Shown here: piece by piece, positions 60,333 to 64,000 of the stretch | Layout of the letters: the number at the start of each line of letters is the position of its first letter | Numbering within the stretch: the first letter of the stretch is position 1 | Source: Rikenellaceae bacterium | GTDB taxonomy: Bacteria; Bacteroidota; Bacteroidia; Bacteroidales; Rikenellaceae | DNA: 64,000 nucleotides | Assembly: GCA_017463585.1 (NCBI GenBank) | Contig: JAFTOX010000004.1 | Coordinates: 1-64,000 of the forward strand | Reading direction: 5' to 3' | Notes under the pieces: generated by a model | Database searches by the model: none | Seen by the model: only the letters and a program-made list of their open reading frames with translations | Told to the model about the DNA's origin: nothing | Program-made: the position numbers and the translations under genes

Positions 60333-60658
60333 ATTGTTGTTAATTATTTTAATATTCTATTTTTTATTTATTCTCATCATTGGAGGATTTTGCTTCGACT
60401 TAATCCAAGTTCGGTGGCTGGGGGGGCGTGCGACTTTTGTCGCACGAGCCACCGAACTTGACGATTTCATCGAAATCGATTTACTCGACCCGCCAATGAT
60501 GACACGCCATTATGGGCGTGTTTTGCTTTTTTCTTCTTCTTCTATTTCTTATTTATTAAGTATAAGAAAAAAAATAATTGTGAATTTTTAATTGTGAATT
60601 GTGAATTAAAAACTTCTCTCCAACTTACAAATATACGAATTTTCTTTGGAACAACGCA
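60333..60658. other. intergenic region mrp/sppA with nested repeats
   Basis: Contains an element nested within another (60374-60520), a GCCATTATGGGC hairpin and AT-rich 8-bp units (60578-60606). Confidence 0.85.
60374..60520 (-). repeat. nested palindromic elements, copies 19 and 20
   Basis: Inner complete copy at 60406-60478 (outer stem AAGTTCGGTGGCT/AGCCACCGAACTT, inner hairpin GTGCGACTTTTGTCGCAC, lead hairpin CGATTTCATCGAAATCG). It sits inside the split arms TCATCATTGG (about 60373) and CCCGCCAATGATGA (about 60489) of a second copy with its own lead hairpin. Confidence 0.85.
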
Positions 60659-60698
60659 TAAAAAAATGACTTCCACCGCAGTAGAAGCCATTTTTCAA
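60659..60698 (-). terminator. terminator of sppA
   Basis: Minus-strand TGGCTTC...GAAGTCA stem (one G-T pair) followed by a T run. Confidence 0.75.
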
Positions 60699-60722
60699 CG
60701 GGTTTCGGAACCCTGATCAATC

Positions 60723-62486
60723 TTATCGGATCTCGATGGGCAGTGCCAATGCCTGCACACCCTCGTTCTCCATCAACGCGCGCAACGAACGATACTCGTC
60801 GTACATTGCACCCATCTCCTTGCGCATCTTGCGGTCCGAGATGTGAGCCTCCAAGCTGCTCAGCAGAGCTGCCAGACCGGTCGGCTCGCCCATCGACTCG
60901 CGTACCATAAAGTCGTCCGAGCACTCTGCCTTGTCGGCTGCAACGGCGATAGCATATTTCAGACCGCCAATCTCGTCAACCAAACCAATGCGGTTGCCGT
61001 CGTTACCCGTCCATACGCGACCCTGACCAATGGCGTCAACCGAGTCGAAGGTCATATTACGACCGTCGGCAACGTGATTTACGAAGGTCGAATAGACCTG
61101 CTCAATGCTGCGCATAATCTTCGCGCGCTCGGTGCTGCTAACGGCACGGAAGGGCATACCCATATCGGCCGAAGGGTTGGTCTTAGCAACGTCGATAGTG
61201 ATACCAAGTTTATTGTTGAGGGCCTTCTCGGCGTTGAACATCAGACCGAAAACACCGATCGAACCCGTCAGCGTCGTTGCGTCGGCAATGATAGCATCAG
61301 CGGGTGCCGAGATGTAGTAACCACCACTTGCAGCGTAGTCGCCCATCGAAACGATGACGGGTTTCTGCTGACGCAGCAGCTCCATCTCGCGCCAGATAAC
61401 CTCCGACGCCAAAGCCGAGCCGCCGGGCGAATTGACACGCAGAACGACCGCCTTCACCTCCTCGTCCAGACGAGCCTCAGCCAACTGATCGGCCAGCGTC
61501 GAAGAGCCCAAAGTGCCCTGCTCGCTGGTGCCCTGCACGATCTGACCCTCGGCATAGATCACCTCGATCTTGTTGTCCGAATAGGTTGGCGTATAGGGAT
61601 TTGCAGCGATATACTCGCCCAAAGTGACCATCGGAATATCCTCGTCAGCGTCCAATTCGAGCATCTCGCGCAGAATATCCTCAACCTCGTCCTCATATTT
61701 CAGACCGTCGACCATACGGTTTGCCAGCGCGTCCTCGGCCATCATTGCCGTCAGGTCGGTTGCAAACATATTGAGCGAGTCGATCGAGAGGTTGCGCTCC
61801 TCGGCGATATCCTCGACCATCGTGCCCCAGATCGAGTTTGCGATGGTCTCCATCTGAGTGCGGTTTTCGGGGCTCATACGGTTCAATATGTAGGGCTCAA
61901 CGGCCGACTTGAACGTACCGTGGCGGAACACCTGCGGCTCAATGCCGAGCTTGTCGAGCGCACCCTTGTAGAATACAACGGGCATAGCCATACCGCGCCA
62001 ATCCATCTCACCCACGGGGTTGAGGTAGATGCTGTCGGCCATCGAAGCGAGGTAGTAACCACCCTGCGAGTAGGTTTCGCCGTAGGCAATCACAAACTTA
62101 CCCTCACCCTTGAAGGTTTCGATGTAGCCACGCATCTCCTCCAACAGAGCTGCCGAGGCGGTACCTGCACCCGTCAGGTTGATGTAGATACCCTCGATGT
62201 TGTCGTCGATCGACGCAGCCTCGATAGCGCGCATAACCTGCATATTCGACACGCTCTTCTGCACGTTCATCGACATCGGGTCGAAGCCTGCCAGAGGGTC
62301 ATTGACGGGCTGATCGACGATCGACTCCGAGAGTTCGATCTTCAATACCGACTTAGGCTCGACGATCGTGGTCGACGAACCGATTGCAGCCACGCCCGCA
62401 ATGATGATAATAAAGAGGAAAAACCATACGAAGTTGGCGACGATAAATGCCAATAACGACGCCAAAAAGGTCTTGAAAAAGTTCAT
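60723..62486 (-). CDS. sppA: signal peptide peptidase SppA, 67-kDa type
   Basis: 587 aa. An N-terminal membrane helix (about 9-36) anchors two ClpP-like repeats (about 50-300 and 310-560). The nucleophile lies in the second repeat (VSMGDYAASGGYYISAPAD) and the general-base lysine region in the first (GKFVIAYGETYSQGGYYLAS). It degrades released signal peptides in the inner membrane or periplasm. The esterase gene ends 54 bp upstream on the same strand. Confidence 0.93.
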   Translation of the reverse strand: MNFFKTFLASLLAFIVANFVWFFLFIIIIAGVAAIGSSTTIVEPKSVLKIELSESIVDQPVNDPLAGFDPMSMNVQKSVSNMQVMRAIEAASIDDNIEGIYINLTGAGTASAALLEEMRGYIETFKGEGKFVIAYGETYSQGGYYLASMADSIYLNPVGEMDWRGMAMPVVFYKGALDKLGIEPQVFRHGTFKSAVEPYILNRMSPENRTQMETIANSIWGTMVEDIAEERNLSIDSLNMFATDLTAMMAEDALANRMVDGLKYEDEVEDILREMLELDADEDIPMVTLGEYIAANPYTPTYSDNKIEVIYAEGQIVQGTSEQGTLGSSTLADQLAEARLDEEVKAVVLRVNSPGGSALASEVIWREMELLRQQKPVIVSMGDYAASGGYYISAPADAIIADATTLTGSIGVFGLMFNAEKALNNKLGITIDVAKTNPSADMGMPFRAVSSTERAKIMRSIEQVYSTFVNHVADGRNMTFDSVDAIGQGRVWTGNDGNRIGLVDEIGGLKYAIAVAADKAECSDDFMVRESMGEPTGLAALLSSLEAHISDRKMRKEMGAMYDEYRSLRALMENEGVQALALPIEIR

Positions 62487-62540
62487 AATCTCTATCGTTT
62501 TTATTTGTTAATTGTTCTGTTTCGGTTTGTTGGGCTCGAC

Positions 62541-63809
62541 CTATTTATTCAACTCGTCGATAATCCAATTCCACATTTTGGTAACGTGCTCCGAGGGCAG
62601 CCAGTGACCCGTGTTGGGGCTTACGCAGAGCTGCTTGGGAGCCTCGATAATATTATAAGTAGTGTAGGTTGTGGTCGGTGCGCAGGTCACATCGTTGTAG
62701 CCAAATGCGTAGAACACAGGCGCTTTCAATCCGCGAGCGAAGTTCACAGCGTCGTAGTAACGTTGCGTCTCGATGATCTGCTTGGTGCGGTTGTTGTCGC
62801 TCTTGAAGGTGTGAGGCCAGCCTCCCGCACGACGGTTGATGTAACCCTCCTGATCGCAGAATGCGGGGAAGTAGATCGCCGAAGCCTTCACACGGGGATC
62901 GAGGCGCGAAACCACGATCGAGAGCAGACCACCCTGCGAGCCGCCTAACGTACCCACCTTGCCGTTGTATTGGGGCAGCGTCTCGAAGAAGTCGATCGCC
63001 TTCACGCAACCCAAGAAGACACGACGATAGTAGTACGTATCGCGGTCGTCGATGTTGATCGTGTGGTAGGCACGGAGCGATGCTTGGCGGTTGAGCGCAG
63101 CATAGACCTCCGAGTCGAAATTTACAGGTATTCCGTGAATACCCAACTCCAAGATAATCACACCCTTAGCGGCGTTCTTCGTGTCACCACCGATGGCGTG
63201 CACACCCGCACCCGGCAGACGCACAATGGCGGGATATTTACCCTCGGCCTTGGGCACGGTCAGAATGCCATACATACGTGTATTGTTGATGTTTCCGTAC
63301 GAAACCAGATAGCTGTTCACCTTGTCGGTGCAACGCTCGGGCAGCAGCTCCATCGTGGGGTTGAGCTTAACCTTCGAGAGCTGCTCCAAACCCTCCTGCC
63401 AGAACTCGTCGAAATCCTTGGGCATCGGCGTTGTAGGCTCCAATTTTTCGGGATCGAAGCCGACGGTTGAGGTCGTCGAGTAGCTCTGACCGTCGTACTC
63501 AATCTTAGCACGTACACGCAGGAAACCGGGTTTTTTCATCGTTCCGACCTTGATCACCGCCTCGGGACCTTTCAGTTTGACCGAGCTCTTTTCGTGTGCG
63601 GGCATCAGGTCCTCGCTCACCTCGTAGCTCACCTCAGCGTCGTAAATCGCCACACCGCAGTCGAGGGCAATGACCTTCATACGTGCCTGCTCGCCAACGT
63701 GATAAGTCATCGTGGGGGTGTCGGGAATTAGAAAAAGTTGAACCTTTTGCGCCAAAGCCGAGAGATTCAACGCAAGTAACATCGTGAGAATTAGGATAGT
63801 ACGTTTCAT
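62541..63809 (-). CDS. secreted acetylxylan-esterase-like alpha/beta hydrolase (AXE1/CE7)
   Basis: 422 aa. Signal peptide (about 1-20, ending ALAQ), a beta-sandwich-like region (about 21-125), then an alpha/beta-hydrolase domain of the AXE1 type: PMPKDFDEFWQEGLEQL, YPAIVRLPGAGVHAIGG, the nucleophile in GTLGGSQGGLLS, the Asp in GYNDVTC and the His in NTGHWLP. Family members remove acetyl groups from xylo-oligosaccharides and other sugars in the periplasm. A TATCTTTG -7 box lies upstream (63894-63901). No glycan-utilisation genes are next to it, so the substrate is open. Confidence 0.85.
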   Translation of the reverse strand: MKRTILILTMLLALNLSALAQKVQLFLIPDTPTMTYHVGEQARMKVIALDCGVAIYDAEVSYEVSEDLMPAHEKSSVKLKGPEAVIKVGTMKKPGFLRVRAKIEYDGQSYSTTSTVGFDPEKLEPTTPMPKDFDEFWQEGLEQLSKVKLNPTMELLPERCTDKVNSYLVSYGNINNTRMYGILTVPKAEGKYPAIVRLPGAGVHAIGGDTKNAAKGVIILELGIHGIPVNFDSEVYAALNRQASLRAYHTINIDDRDTYYYRRVFLGCVKAIDFFETLPQYNGKVGTLGGSQGGLLSIVVSRLDPRVKASAIYFPAFCDQEGYINRRAGGWPHTFKSDNNRTKQIIETQRYYDAVNFARGLKAPVFYAFGYNDVTCAPTTTYTTYNIIEAPKQLCVSPNTGHWLPSEHVTKMWNWIIDELNK

Positions 63810-63893
63810 AATATTGTAGAATTTTTGATAATAAACGTATTCGCGGGGCGACGCCTTGTTCGGATTTTGCGTAGTCCTCGCCCAGCCTTAGCG

Positions 63894-63901
63894 CAAAGAT
63901 A
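63894..63901 (-). promoter_or_regulatory. -7 box (TATCTTTG) of AXE1-like gene
   Basis: Minus-strand TAnnTTTG, 85 bp upstream of the start codon; no certain -33 box. Confidence 0.5.
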
Positions 63902-63977
63902 AAACAATTCTTTGTTAAAAATCCGTTTTTCGTCCAAAATTTATCGAAAAACAATAAAATTTTTTGCGGTTACCCTG

Positions 63978-64000
63978 CTCGGCGGGCGCCACCGCGTGTG
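63978..64000 (+). repeat. start of another palindromic element at the window edge
   Basis: CGGCGGGCGCCACCGCGTGTG resembles the arm of copies 4 and 5 and is cut by the window end. Confidence 0.5.

Overview
The window looks like a chromosomal segment of a Bacteroidales bacterium, probably Rikenellaceae/Alistipes-like; the genus is an inference. The signs are the Bacteroidetes promoter signature (TTTG, about 19 nt, TAnnTTTG) instead of E. coli -35/-10 boxes, few Shine-Dalgarno sequences, two S46 dipeptidyl-peptidases (DPP11 and DPP7 types), an EF-G2 paralogue without the GTPase histidine, and a LytTR protein with membrane helices. No rRNA, tRNA, insertion-sequence transposase or CRISPR array was found.

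Layout. 1-12.7 kb: scattered single genes, namely a Rel-family (p)ppGpp synthetase, EF-G2, an SGNH hydrolase, LytTR and AraC regulators, folE and a strongly biased lipoprotein gene. Between araC and folE lie 1.36 kb without genes, holding a probable small RNA and tandem 96-bp repeats. 13.1-22.8 kb: eleven minus-strand genes form a compact phage-like cassette (tail-like proteins, ClpP-type protease, putative capsid protein, portal, connector, holin, peptidoglycan hydrolase) with no terminase, tape-measure, integrase or repressor. 23.5-55.2 kb: mostly plus-strand housekeeping genes: mqnA, corA, rlmD (minus), a PAP2 phosphatase, a metallo-beta-lactamase-fold hydrolase, an FkbM methyltransferase, trmD, lpxB, an FAH-family hydrolase, maf, DPP11, an AspT/YidE transporter, prfC, rpmH, pheS, a TPR lipoprotein, an EnvC-like factor, ybeY, mnmG, ilvE and metG (minus), lipA, lipB, recJ. 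55.4-63.8 kb: minus-strand DPP7, nadA, mrp, sppA and an acetylxylan-esterase-like hydrolase.

The intergenic DNA is the most unusual part. About twenty copies of a structured palindromic element (lead hairpin, outer stem, inner hairpin, one-sided G- or C-rich bulge) punctuate the gene ends. Their stem sequences differ from copy to copy while pairing is kept, and some copies are nested in one another. They are accompanied by arrays of 7-9 bp AT-rich units (TTGTGAAT or TTTTGAAT type), CCCGCCATATGGGCGGG hairpins, 96-bp tandem repeats and an 86-bp repeat that brackets the phage lysis genes. Two perfect parS-like palindromes (GTTCCACGTGGAAC) lie 76 bp apart downstream of mnmG, and an AT-rich stretch at 58.9-59.3 kb carries several TTATCnAC-type motifs.

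Functionally the window joins stress and translation control (Rel, EF-G2, RF3, L34, PheS, MetG, TrmD, RlmD, MnmG, YbeY), envelope work (LpxB, EnvC, SppA, lipoproteins), peptide scavenging (DPP11, DPP7, AspT-like carrier) and cofactor synthesis (FolE, MqnA, LipA/LipB, NadA, Mrp).
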